DNA of 64,000 nucleotides, taken from Mycobacterium sp. ITM-2016-00316. Lineage in GTDB: Bacteria; Actinomycetota; Actinomycetes; Mycobacteriales; Mycobacteriaceae. The position numbers and the translations under genes are program-made. Within the stretch, counting starts at the first letter, position 1; each line of letters starts with the position of its first letter. The stretch covers positions 5,828,001 through 5,892,000 of the forward strand of contig NZ_CP134398.1 of assembly GCF_002968335.2 (NCBI RefSeq), read 5' to 3'. Below the pieces are notes generated by a model. The model searched no databases and was not told the origin of the DNA. It was given only the letters and a program-made list of their open reading frames with translations. Of the stretch, positions 44,218 to 52,961 are shown piece after piece.

Positions 44218-45123
44218 CTACTCGATCGTGTCACCGCCGCGCTGCTTCGCCGCCCAGCCGCGGACCGCGGCGACGAACTCCTCGGGTGCGTCGGACTGCA
44301 CGTAGGTGCCGGCACCTTCGACGATGACCGTCTCGTGATCGGTGAAGGTGGCTTCCAGTCGCTCACGCTCCTGGGAACGGAAGGCGATGTCGGCGTCGCC
44401 CCACACGATCAGGGTGGGCAGGTGGGCGAGGTCGGCGAGGCCCGCCTCGAGGTCGATGAAGAAGGCGTGGCTGGCGAGCACCCGGCCAGGGAGCACGGCG
44501 CTGGCGTGGCGTCGCTCGGCGGTGCCGAGCGCTTGGCGGTAGTGGGCCATCTCGGCGGAGGTTGGGGTTCGCCGGCGGTGACCGGTGGGGATGAAGGCGT
44601 TGACGAGGAGGTTGAACTGCCGGACCAGGAATCGCATCGGGAGCCCACCCACGATCCGGGCGAAGGCTTCGAAGTGCAGCACGCCGTTGACCGGCCACGC
44701 CCAGGTGTTGGCGAGTACCAGCCGTTCGAAGACGTCTGGCCGCCGCTGTGCGGCCGTCAGGCCGATCGGGCCGCCCCAGTCCTGGGCGACCAGCGTCACG
44801 TGGTCCAGTCCGAGGGCGTCGACGAAGCCCGTGACCACGTCTGTGTGCTGCTCGGGGAGGTAGCGGTATCCCGGTTTGGCCTCCGAGAGTCCGAACCCCG
44901 GGTAGTCCATTGCGACGCAGCGGAAGTCGTCCCGCAGCGCGGCGATCACGTCACGCCAGAGGAACGACCAGGTCGGGTTGCCATGCAGGAGAAGCAATGT
45001 CGGCCCGGAACCCTCGTCGACATAGTGCACGGTGTGCCCGTCGATCTCGACGAAGCGGCTCTGGAACGGAAACAGGTCGTCATCGACCCAGTCGGGCCGC
45101 GTGCTCCTGGTGGATTTGGTCAT
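44218..45123 (-). CDS. haloalkane-dehalogenase-like hydrolase with altered catalytic His
   Basis: 301 residues of alpha/beta hydrolase fold. LLHGNPTWSFLWR is the oxyanion loop, VAQDWGGPIG gives nucleophile Asp115, and DYPGFGLSEAKP is conserved. These match haloalkane dehalogenases of the Rv2296/Rv2579 group. The base His, normally in AGHYxQxDAPEE, is replaced by Thr273 (GAGTYVQSDAPEEF). This would abolish normal dehalogenation unless another His serves. The codon reads ACC where CAC is expected, a change that could also arise from two compensating single-base errors. Divergent from an HxlR regulator, with an operator between. Confidence 0.8.
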   Translation of the reverse strand: MTKSTRSTRPDWVDDDLFPFQSRFVEIDGHTVHYVDEGSGPTLLLLHGNPTWSFLWRDVIAALRDDFRCVAMDYPGFGLSEAKPGYRYLPEQHTDVVTGFVDALGLDHVTLVAQDWGGPIGLTAAQRRPDVFERLVLANTWAWPVNGVLHFEAFARIVGGLPMRFLVRQFNLLVNAFIPTGHRRRTPTSAEMAHYRQALGTAERRHASAVLPGRVLASHAFFIDLEAGLADLAHLPTLIVWGDADIAFRSQERERLEATFTDHETVIVEGAGTYVQSDAPEEFVAAVRGWAAKQRGGDTIE

Positions 45124-45173
45124 GATGCCTCCTGGCGTGCCAACCTTTTCTGTTGCTTGAAGTTTTCATATAG

Positions 45174-45190
45174 ACTTGAGAAAATCAAGT
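45174..45190. promoter_or_regulatory. palindrome ACTTGA-GAAAA-TCAAGT, probable HxlR operator
   Basis: A 17-base inverted repeat with perfect 6-base arms lies in the 80-base gap between the divergent dehalogenase-like and HxlR genes, just ahead of the HxlR ribosome-binding site. A related CTTGAA half-site is seen near 45157. The sequence is AT-rich compared with its surroundings, as expected for an operator/promoter. Confidence 0.6.
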
Positions 45191-45203
45191 GCTGGAGGAT
45201 CCG

Positions 45204-45828
45204 ATGCGTAGCTATGGGCAGTACTGCGGGCTGGCCCGCTCACTCGAAGGTCGTCGGCGATCGGTGGAACCTGCTGATCGTCCGGCAGCTCCTCATTTCC
45301 CCCGCCCGCTACCGCGACCTCGTCAACGGCTTGCCCGGTATCGCGACCAACCTGCTCGCCGACCGGCTCCGCGACCTGGAGTCCGCGGGTGTCATCGAGC
45401 GGCGGTTGGCCGGTGAAGGCAGTGCGGTCGAGTACAGCCTCACCCCGTGGGGGGCCGAACTGCGCCGGCCGATCGAGAACCTGATCGCCTGGTCCACCCC
45501 GCTGATGGTGCGCGGCCCCGAGGGCGATTCCTTCCGCCCCGAGTGGTTCGCGCTCGCCATTCCCGCCCTGCTCGGCGCCCGGGTCAAGGTCCGGTCCTCG
45601 GCGACGGTCGGCCTCGACATCGGTGAGGTACTGACGCTTCGCGCGACGCGGGCCGGCTTCGAGGTCGGCACGCACCAGGGCGGCGATCTCGATGCGACCG
45701 TCCGCGCCGAACCGGCCTACGTCCTCGGCCTCGCCGCCGGGGCCCTCACTTTGGACGACGCCCGGGCGCTTGGACTGGTCGAGATCGACGGAGACGAGTC
45801 CGTGGTGCGCGCGGTGTTCGCCACCTGA
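45204..45828 (+). pseudogene. HxlR-family regulator with SCP2-like C-terminal domain, frameshifted
   Basis: The gene starts at an ATG after GGAGG with MRSYGQYCGLARSLE, the usual N-terminus of HxlR proteins. The next expected residues (VVGDRWNLLIVRQLLISPARY) are in the following frame, so one extra G lies at about 45249-45250. With it removed the gene encodes 207 residues. The winged helix has GLPGIATNLLADRLRDLESAGVIERR; the C-terminal half (VLTLRATRAGFEVGTHQGGDLDATV) resembles SCP2-like domains that follow HxlR in some actinobacterial regulators. It is divergent from the dehalogenase-like gene and probably controls it. Confidence 0.8.
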
Positions 45829-45846
45829 CCGGTGTGCACACCCGGG

Positions 45847-47862
45847 TCAGGCGTCGTAGTCCACGGCGACCGTTGCGGTGCTGGGATGGGACTGGCATGT
45901 CAGGATGAACCCGGCTTCGAGCTCGGCCTTGTCGAGCACAAAGTTCTGCTCCATCGACACCGCTCCGGACAGCACTTTGGCTTTGCATGTGCCACAGGCG
46001 CCGCCCATACAGGCATAGGGCGCGTCGATATCGTTCTTCAGGGCGGATTCGAGGATGGACTCACCGGCGACGAGTTCCACGGTCTGCGTCGCCCCGGACA
46101 GCGTGACGCTCACCTGCGCTTCGGGATACGCGCCGACGTGCGTGGGTTGTGGGGCGCCGCGGAACAGTTCGAGCTGCACCCGCTCGGACGGTACCCCCTC
46201 GGACGTGAGGCCCCGGTGCAGCGTCGTGACGAGATCACTTGGGCCGCAGAGGTACCAGCGGTCCACCGAGGTGATCTCACCACCGAGCAGCCGAAGGATC
46301 ATCGCCAGGTCGATACGCCCGCGAAGATATTCCGGATGGTGCGCCTCGGTAGAGCGGACGTGAAAGATGCGCAGCCGGTCGGCATATCGCGCTTCGAGTT
46401 CGTCGACTTCGGCCGCGAACATGGTCGAGTCAGCGGTTCGGTTGCCGTAGAACAGGGTGAAGCGGCTCTCGGTTTCGATCTCCATGGTGGTGCGCACGAT
46501 CGACAGGATGGGCGTGATGCCGCTGCCGGCCGCCACCGCGACATAGTCGTGGCGAGCGAGCGGGTGAAGGGCTGCACCGAAATGACCCGTGGGTGTCATC
46601 AGTTCCAGGACATCACCGGCGCGCAGAGATTCGACCGCGAATGTGGAAAACGCCCCACCGGCAATGTGTCGCACCCCGATCGCGAGTTCTCCCGAGGTGG
46701 CCGACGTGCAGATCGAGTAGTTTCGCCGGACCACGTCCCCACCGATACGGTGCTTCACGGTCAGATGCTGGCCGGCCTGAAAGTGGAACTGGTCGGCGAG
46801 GTGATCGGGAACAGTGAAACTGACTTTGACGCTGTCCGGCGTCAGTCGCTCGACGCTCTTGACCGCAATCGGATGCGTACCGACACTGCCCGTCGCCGCA
46901 GAGCGTGGCGTGCGGACTGGCAGCAGCGCAGCCAGTTTCCCGTTGAGGCGTTTCCACTCGCGGTACTGCGGGGCGTCGAGCTGTTGACCGAAGACAGTGC
47001 TGATTGCCGCGTCGCGCTCCAGGTAGGCGGCTTCATTGCGTTGCCACGCAGCGACATACCGGTAGAACGGAATGGAGGGATGGAGGTGGTGGACGAGGTG
47101 GTAGTTCTGTGACAGCAGCAGCGGGGTCAGGATCCACTCGGAGCCGACGCGGTTGCGGGTCGCACGGTAGCGGTTCTCGCGCTGGGTGTCTTCCAGGTCA
47201 TGATGCGGCAGCCAGTCGAACCACCAGGCGAGCACGGCCATGGCCACCCGCTCGGGAATCAGATAGATCACCGCGAGCGTCCACAGATGACCGGTGACGG
47301 CGGCCGACACGATGACCGTCACCGCGACCGCCATCAACGCTGCCGTTTCCGCGATCTCGGCGCGTGGCCGCTTGCGCCAGTGGCGCACCAGGAAGCGGAG
47401 GTACGGCAGATCCATGGCGGGGAAGCGGATGGGCAGCTGCCACCACGGCGCAGCACTCACGAAATGATCGGGGTCGGCGTCACCGTCGTTGGTGTTGCGG
47501 TGATGCTCGATGTGGATGAACGCGAAGGACTTGAACGAAATCAGCGGCGAGACAAAGAACATCGCGACACGCCCGAACGCGACGTTGACCCAGCGCCTGG
47601 AGCTGATCGAGTAGTGCGACGCGTCGTGCAACACGGTGAACAACACGAAAATCGCGACGGCGCTGGCGGCGATGGTGACGACCGCAGGCAACGTGTCGGT
47701 GAGAGCGGCCCATGTTGACGCGCCGAAGAGCGCAAGCGCGAAGGTGAAGATGCCGACGATGGGCCAGGACAGCGCCGGCACCCGCTCACCCGGATCAGGC
47801 AGGGCGTGCGGCGAGCCCGCTGCACGGGTTTGGGAGTGTGAGTGTTCCGTCGTGGTGAACAT
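45847..47862 (-). CDS. membrane desaturase/hydroxylase fused to a PaaE-type reductase
   Basis: 671 residues from the ATG at MFTTTEH. Residues 1-310 form a di-iron membrane domain with three His boxes: HDASH (79-83), HIEHH (117-121) and HLVHH (255-259), among helices such as IFTFALALFGASTWAALTD. The HHLHPSIPFYRY ending resembles fatty-acid desaturases and CrtR-type carotenoid hydroxylases. Residues 325-570 are an FAD/NAD reductase (RNYSICTS at 380; AGSGITPILS). The C-terminus is a plant-type 2Fe-2S ferredoxin (Cys618, 623, 626, 656). The protein thus has its own electron chain. Substrate (fatty acid, alkane or carotenoid) is not defined. A PucR-type regulator lies upstream. Confidence 0.85.
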   Translation of the reverse strand: MFTTTEHSHSQTRAAGSPHALPDPGERVPALSWPIVGIFTFALALFGASTWAALTDTLPAVVTIAASAVAIFVLFTVLHDASHYSISSRRWVNVAFGRVAMFFVSPLISFKSFAFIHIEHHRNTNDGDADPDHFVSAAPWWQLPIRFPAMDLPYLRFLVRHWRKRPRAEIAETAALMAVAVTVIVSAAVTGHLWTLAVIYLIPERVAMAVLAWWFDWLPHHDLEDTQRENRYRATRNRVGSEWILTPLLLSQNYHLVHHLHPSIPFYRYVAAWQRNEAAYLERDAAISTVFGQQLDAPQYREWKRLNGKLAALLPVRTPRSAATGSVGTHPIAVKSVERLTPDSVKVSFTVPDHLADQFHFQAGQHLTVKHRIGGDVVRRNYSICTSATSGELAIGVRHIAGGAFSTFAVESLRAGDVLELMTPTGHFGAALHPLARHDYVAVAAGSGITPILSIVRTTMEIETESRFTLFYGNRTADSTMFAAEVDELEARYADRLRIFHVRSTEAHHPEYLRGRIDLAMILRLLGGEITSVDRWYLCGPSDLVTTLHRGLTSEGVPSERVQLELFRGAPQPTHVGAYPEAQVSVTLSGATQTVELVAGESILESALKNDIDAPYACMGGACGTCKAKVLSGAVSMEQNFVLDKAELEAGFILTCQSHPSTATVAVDYDA

Positions 47863-47940
47863 CGGACTCCTCGATCGTGCTGCGGATGAGATGCCCAACC
47901 TACAAACGGCCGACAACGTCAACAAGGCCCTCACAGCCCT

Positions 47941-47967
47941 CCGCGATGTGCTGGCAGCACATCGCGG
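47941..47967. promoter_or_regulatory. 12-bp perfect inverted repeat between the fusion gene and the regulator
   Basis: CCGCGATGTGCT and its complement flank a 3-base GGC loop. It lies 26 bases after the stop of the upstream PucR-type gene and about 80 bases before the fusion gene start, both leftward. It may be the regulator gene terminator, or an operator for the fusion gene; there is no T tract. Confidence 0.5.
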
Positions 47968-47992
47968 CACGGCCCAACCCCCGGTGGCGAGG

Positions 47993-49234
47993 CTAGGCCC
48001 CGGGTAACACCGAGGCTCCCAGCACGTCGCACACGAGTAGGGCCGCGTGCAGTTCGGCGACCTTGACCGTCGCGGGCCGGCCCCGGCGCTCTTCGGCACG
48101 ACGCACCCGTTGCAGCACCGTGTTCTTGTGGATTCCCAACGTGCGGGCGGCGGCGGTCAGACTCCCCTGCGCGTCGAGAACAGCCAGCAGAGCGGCGCGC
48201 TCACCGCGCTCTTTGCTGCCGTCGAGCGCGAGGTCACCGAGCTGTGCCGCAACGAAAGACCGTGCCGTATCGAGGTCGCGCGCGACGGCGTCCACCAACG
48301 CGACATCGCCGAACTCGGTGATCGATGGCGCCCCGCGCCCCGACAGTTCGACGACTCGCCGCGTGCGCACCGCCTCCAGGTGCGTCGCGCGAAAACCCGC
48401 GGCGCCGGGATGGGGTGAGCCCACCGCCAGATGCACGTGCTCTGATGGGCCCGGGAACTCCGCCGCCAAACGTGCGAGCGAAACCGCCCTCTCGTCCGTG
48501 GCCGAGGACCACCCCCACACCGCGAGTGGTCCGTCCGCCACGACGAGCGGATGACCGTCTCCGAGATGGCGGCCCACGTGCTTGGCGAATCCCTCCAGGT
48601 CCACACCGCGGTCCTTGACCCAACACACGAATCCGATCTGCCGGCCGGTGAGCCGGTGGCTGAGCACACGCTCGGCCCGGGCGCTGTCGACCCGCTCACC
48701 GGCCAGCAGTGCCCGCACCACGTCGTCGCGATCGGCTCTCGCCTGGTTCTGCCGTCGGTCGAGCTCGGCGACATACTCGGCCGCCACCAGCGAGGAAATG
48801 CGGTCGATGTAGCGAAACCCGAAGCGCTCGAGCTCGGCGAAGGTGCGCAGTGCCACAGCGGGATCGTCTATCCAGTTCATGAGCGAGTCGGAGAGCTTCT
48901 CGGTGAAGTACTCATGACCCAGGCGGTAGAACCGCAACATGACATCGACGCTGTGCCCTCGCGCTGCCATGGCCCGCGCGTGCTCGAGCGCAGTGACCGG
49001 TGCCTCCGCCGCCGCGACATCGATGCCATGACGGAACATCGAAAGGACCGCTTCAAGATTCGACGAGCATGAGCCCAGGGTCAGGCCACGGAGCTCGGTA
49101 TCGCCGCCGACCTCCGGTATCCGATCGACCAGGTAGTTCAGCATGTCGTCGGCCAGGCTGGACACATCCCCCAGCAGCGAGGCCGCGACACCCCTTCCGG
49201 CGACCGCGCCGTCAGCCGACTCGCGCGGGTCCAT
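47993..49234 (-). CDS. PucR/CdaR-type transcriptional regulator
   Basis: 413 residues. The N-terminal part is helical (GVDVMLRFYRLGHEYFTEKL-type RsbRD-like region); a middle GGDEF-like degenerate domain follows; the C-terminus is the PucR helix-turn-helix (LLAVLDAQGSLTAAARTLGIHKNTVLQRVRRAEERRG). Such regulators often control adjacent catabolic or lipid genes. It lies 130 bases upstream of the desaturase-reductase fusion, in the same direction, making that gene its likely target. Confidence 0.82.
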   Translation of the reverse strand: MDPRESADGAVAGRGVAASLLGDVSSLADDMLNYLVDRIPEVGGDTELRGLTLGSCSSNLEAVLSMFRHGIDVAAAEAPVTALEHARAMAARGHSVDVMLRFYRLGHEYFTEKLSDSLMNWIDDPAVALRTFAELERFGFRYIDRISSLVAAEYVAELDRRQNQARADRDDVVRALLAGERVDSARAERVLSHRLTGRQIGFVCWVKDRGVDLEGFAKHVGRHLGDGHPLVVADGPLAVWGWSSATDERAVSLARLAAEFPGPSEHVHLAVGSPHPGAAGFRATHLEAVRTRRVVELSGRGAPSITEFGDVALVDAVARDLDTARSFVAAQLGDLALDGSKERGERAALLAVLDAQGSLTAAARTLGIHKNTVLQRVRRAEERRGRPATVKVAELHAALLVCDVLGASVLPGA

Positions 49235-49270
49235 GCCTGCAGACTAACCGCGACGGTGATCGGCTAGCCG

Positions 49271-50923
49271 TCAGACCGCCACGGTGACGAAACGGCTCAC
49301 CGGCAATGCCGAGACAGCGGCGCGACCGATGACCACGCCTTGAGCCGTGCCCTTCTGCGTCGTGATGGGCAGAGTCGATCCCGGGAGCAGATCGTCACCG
49401 TTGTCGGTGTCCCCGGAGAACCACTCGTCGAACCAGGTGGTGGCCAATACCGTCACCGCAGCCTGGTTCTGTGGCTTCGGGAAGCCCGCGGCGATGAAGG
49501 CGGAGAACTGGATGATCGGGTTGCCGCCCCGCATCGAATCCATGTGCACACCGCCCTTGAGCACCACCCCGTTGAACCGGCCCGGGCGCGCCTCGTTGAG
49601 CGCCTCCTTGACGTTGCTCGTCGAGTTCAGGAAGTTCGAGGGTGCACCGATCTCGCGGATCGGGATGAAGCGGCCGGTGGCATCCTCATAGGCGGCCAAC
49701 TTGGCCAAGGTGTCGACCATCGTCGTGCCGGTCGGGACCCCGTCCAGCGTGATCACTCCGACCAGGTTGTCGACGGCACCGTTGTCGACCAAGTAGCCGG
49801 CGGCGGCCGAAACCAGCTGCCCGCCAAGGGAATGGCCGGCAAGACCGAACTTCTCGGGCAGCTGTGCGGTGGTCGGGTCCAAGCCGTAACGGGTGGCGAA
49901 GCCGGCGGCGAGGGCACTGTCGGTCAGAGCCGTCCGCTCGCCGACGAACAGATCGGCGATGGCCTTCGCCATGCCTTCACCGCCGAGCCAGTGGTCATCG
50001 CCGGCGAAAATGTTCGACGGGATCGACGGCGTGACGACGATGCTGCCGGTCGACGCGGCGAGGTCCGCCGCGGTGTAGCTGTACATCGGGCCCAGCGCCA
50101 ACAACCCGTGCTGCAGGACGATCAGCTTGTCCGGCACCACATCCCCTTCGGGGTAGTACCAGTTCGCCTTCAGCCGCTGCCCGTTGGAGAGCACGATGGA
50201 GGAGCTTCGCACCGTCACGTTGCTGTTCGGCGGCAGCGACGGCGGACCGGTAACCAGTGCCTCCAGCGCCTGAATGGTGTTCACGGCCAGCGAGCCAACG
50301 GTGCTGACGACGGCGTTGGCCACACTGCGGACCCAGCCCAGCAGTGACGGCGTGCGTGGGGCGGCGGCCTGCACCGGCGCCGCCGCCTCGGGTGTGGCCA
50401 GAGCCAGCGATACGGTCGGCTGCGCAGAGACGCGCGCCGCTGCCGCGCCACCGGAGCCGATATCGGTCAGCGCCGGTGGAGCCACACCTGGGGTGCGCGC
50501 GGCGGGATCGGGTTGGGCGGCTACCGCGAGGGTCGGCCTGAGCGCCCAGGAGGTCGCCGGCACAGAGTGCGACCGTGGCGCCGTCACCGCGGCGGTCCTG
50601 ACGGTTAGGTTCCTCTTCTTTTTCTTCGGCGGTTCTGTGAGCCCGTCTGCCGGATAGGAGATTTCGGGAGATTCCGCCACGGGAGTGCCCGAGTCCGGAT
50701 CGGCGTCGGGCTTTTCACTCTGCGCGACGTCTCGGACGGTGGTGAGCCGGGGGCCACGGACGGTGCCCGTTGTCGGGCCGTCGGCCGCAGGGCTTGTGGA
50801 CGAACCGCTCTGCGGGCTCGACGCATCGTCCGCCACAGCAGCACCTGCACCCGCGAATACGGCAGCAGTGACCCCGCCGGACAAAAGCCCGGCACCGACC
50901 CACGCAGTTAGTCGTTCCACCAT
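49271..50923 (-). CDS. exported alpha/beta hydrolase with long N-terminal linker
   Basis: 550 residues. The N-terminal segment TAWVGAGLLSGGVTAAVFAG ending AVAD is a signal peptide. A Pro/Ala/Thr-rich, probably disordered stretch with a KKKKRN cluster runs to about 195. The hydrolase domain follows (KLIVLQHGLLALGPMYSYTA; GLAGHSLGGQLVSAAAGY with nucleophile Ser365; GVITLDGVPTG; GGVHMDSM as probable His loop). This layout is common in mycobacterial envelope esterases or cutinase-like proteins. Substrate unknown. Encoded leftward as a single gene. Confidence 0.8.
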   Translation of the reverse strand: MVERLTAWVGAGLLSGGVTAAVFAGAGAAVADDASSPQSGSSTSPAADGPTTGTVRGPRLTTVRDVAQSEKPDADPDSGTPVAESPEISYPADGLTEPPKKKKRNLTVRTAAVTAPRSHSVPATSWALRPTLAVAAQPDPAARTPGVAPPALTDIGSGGAAAARVSAQPTVSLALATPEAAAPVQAAAPRTPSLLGWVRSVANAVVSTVGSLAVNTIQALEALVTGPPSLPPNSNVTVRSSSIVLSNGQRLKANWYYPEGDVVPDKLIVLQHGLLALGPMYSYTAADLAASTGSIVVTPSIPSNIFAGDDHWLGGEGMAKAIADLFVGERTALTDSALAAGFATRYGLDPTTAQLPEKFGLAGHSLGGQLVSAAAGYLVDNGAVDNLVGVITLDGVPTGTTMVDTLAKLAAYEDATGRFIPIREIGAPSNFLNSTSNVKEALNEARPGRFNGVVLKGGVHMDSMRGGNPIIQFSAFIAAGFPKPQNQAAVTVLATTWFDEWFSGDTDNGDDLLPGSTLPITTQKGTAQGVVIGRAAVSALPVSRFVTVAV

Positions 50924-51100
50924 TTCCCCAGCGCCTTTGCGATAGTGAATGAAGCTAACTTTCGTGGAGACTAACGCCGGGTTGAGGGTTCGCGTGCCGT
51001 TTTGCGCGTACCGAACTGGCCACCCGGCGGCCAGTCAACGACTCGGACCGACGTTCCCGGCGTCGGTGCACAAATGCGCCGAGTGGGTACTCACCCATCC

Positions 51101-52120
51101 ATGACGAGTACGGAGACCTCCGGGCACACGCACGACCAGACCGATCCCACAGCCGCGTCGAAGCATCCGCACACCGTGGTCATCTTCGCCCCGTCACCCG
51201 TGCTGACCGTGACCGTCGAGGACCGTTCCGGTGAGGCCGACATTCACGTGCACGCGGGGGGACAGGGCGTGTGGCAGTCACGCATGGTGTCCTCGCTCGG
51301 CGTGCCGACCGTGCTGTGTGCCGCACTCGGCGGGGAAACCGGCTCCGTGCTCGGCCATCTGCTGCCGACAGCGGACGTCACCGTGCGAAGCGTTGCGGTC
51401 AGCGCACGCAACGGGGCATACGTGCACGATCGCCGCTCGGGCGATCGAGACATCATCGCCGAGAGCCCCGGGAGCCCGCTGGACCGCCACGAGCTCGACT
51501 CGCTCTACGAACTGACCCTGACCGACGGTCTCATTCACGGGTGGGTGCTGCTGTCCGGGCCGCAGGACGACCGGGTGGTTCCGGCCGACCTCTACCGGCG
51601 CCTGGCCACCGACCTCGGTGCCAACGGGTGCAAAGTCGCCGCCGATCTCGCCGGCGAGCGACTTGAGGCGGTCCTCGCGGGTGGGCCGGATCTGATCAAG
51701 GTGAGTCACGAGGAACTGCTCGACGACGGCCGGGCGAAGTCCGAGGATGCCGAAGACCTGGTCGCGGCCATGCGATCGCTGCGCGACGAAGGCGCGGGAA
51801 CGATCGTCGTGTCACGGTCCGGGGCCGCACCGGCCCTGGCCCTGCTCGACGAACACGACGCAGCGGGCGACGGGACGCGAGGCGGTGCCGTCCTAGAGGT
51901 CGAGATGCCCAAGTTGGAGCCGGCCGACCCGGCCGGTGCCGGGGACTCGATGACGGCAGGCATGGTCGCCGCGCTGGCGAGCGGACGTTCGCTGCGCGAA
52001 GCGTTGCAGATCGGCGCGGCTTGCGGGGCGCTGAATGTGGTGCGCCACGGCTTGGGCACCGGCGGAGCGCAGGCCGTGGAGACGCTCGCCGCACGGGTCG
52101 AGCTGCGCTCGTGGGGATAG
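51101..52120 (+). CDS. PfkB-family carbohydrate kinase
   Basis: 339 residues from the ATG at MTSTETSG; an in-frame extension upstream has no ribosome-binding site. A His-rich hydrophilic leader is followed by the PfkB fold (VEDRSGEADIHVHAGGQGVWQSRMVSSLG; PADPAGAGDSMTAGMVAALASG with the catalytic Asp). FAPSPVLTVTV resembles the 1-phosphofructokinase/tagatose kinase subgroup. SurE follows in the same direction 20 bases later, which is a nucleotide link but does not fix the substrate. Confidence 0.78.
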   Translation: MTSTETSGHTHDQTDPTAASKHPHTVVIFAPSPVLTVTVEDRSGEADIHVHAGGQGVWQSRMVSSLGVPTVLCAALGGETGSVLGHLLPTADVTVRSVAVSARNGAYVHDRRSGDRDIIAESPGSPLDRHELDSLYELTLTDGLIHGWVLLSGPQDDRVVPADLYRRLATDLGANGCKVAADLAGERLEAVLAGGPDLIKVSHEELLDDGRAKSEDAEDLVAAMRSLRDEGAGTIVVSRSGAAPALALLDEHDAAGDGTRGGAVLEVEMPKLEPADPAGAGDSMTAGMVAALASGRSLREALQIGAACGALNVVRHGLGTGGAQAVETLAARVELRSWG

Positions 52121-52140
52121 GACGAGAGGGAGGACGACGG

Positions 52141-52929
52141 GTGCCGCGCGCATTGGTGACCAATGACGACGGGATCGACTCGGCCGGACTGCACGCGCTG
52201 GCGGTCGCGGCACGGCAGGCGGGACTGGACGTGATCGTGGCCGCACCCGCGGAGCAGGCCAGCGGCGCCAGTGCGTCCCTGGCCGCGGTCCGGCGCGACG
52301 GTCGCACGGTCATCGAGCGCCGAGAGGTGCCCGGCCTGGACGGCATCGAAGCATGGGCGGTCCAGGCGCAACCCGGACACATCGTGGCTGCGGCGCTGAA
52401 CGGCTGGTTCGATCCACGTCCGGACCTGGTGCTGTCCGGGATCAATCATGGCGCGAACGTCGGTCAGGCGGTACTGCATTCGGGCACCGTCGGCGCGGCG
52501 TTGACCGCGAAGACCAACGGCGTTCGTGCGTTGGCGGTTTCTTTGGATGTGGCGCTGCACCCCAGCGGGCAGCGGCACTGGGGAACTGCCGCCGATCTCG
52601 TGGCTCCGGTGCTGCAGCTGCTACTCGATGCGCCCGAGGCCACCGTGCTGTCCTTCAACGTTCCTGACCGCCCTGGGGCCGAAGTTGGACCCATCCACCA
52701 TGCCGCGCTGGCGCGTGGCGGAGCGGTGCAGGCGCGTGTCGACGAAGTTCGCGATGGCGACGTCCGGCTGGCCGAGTTCGAGATGAACGAGGATCCCGAA
52801 CCTGGCACCGACAGCGCGCTGCTCGCTGCCGGGCACCCGACGCTCACCGAACTCCGGTCCGTCGAAGCGCACAGTGGTGGACTGGTGCAGCACTGGCTAC
52901 AGGCGAGGACCGCGCACGGCAACAGCTGA
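52141..52929 (+). CDS. surE: SurE-type 5'/3'-nucleotidase
   Basis: 262 residues from a GTG after GGGAGG. The SurE motif ALVTNDDGIDSAGLHALAVAA provides the two metal-binding Asp; APAEQASGASASL and LVLSGINHGANVGQAVLHSGTVGAAL complete the active site. SurE dephosphorylates nucleoside monophosphates and short polyphosphate. It shares a transcript with the PfkB kinase. It is convergent with the zinc-ribbon gene, 32 bases away. Confidence 0.88.
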   Translation: MPRALVTNDDGIDSAGLHALAVAARQAGLDVIVAAPAEQASGASASLAAVRRDGRTVIERREVPGLDGIEAWAVQAQPGHIVAAALNGWFDPRPDLVLSGINHGANVGQAVLHSGTVGAALTAKTNGVRALAVSLDVALHPSGQRHWGTAADLVAPVLQLLLDAPEATVLSFNVPDRPGAEVGPIHHAALARGGAVQARVDEVRDGDVRLAEFEMNEDPEPGTDSALLAAGHPTLTELRSVEAHSGGLVQHWLQARTAHGNS

Positions 52930-52961
52930 CGCGCCGACTCTGCCCCGAGATGTGCGCAGCC

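Noticed and set aside
44140-45203. Long + strand frame leading into the HxlR gene
   Set aside because: Antisense to the dehalogenase-like gene; the HxlR gene starts at 45204 with its own ribosome-binding site.
47863-48099. N-terminal extension of the desaturase-reductase fusion
   Set aside because: It runs into the regulator gene region and has no family similarity; the ATG at 47862 is the natural start.
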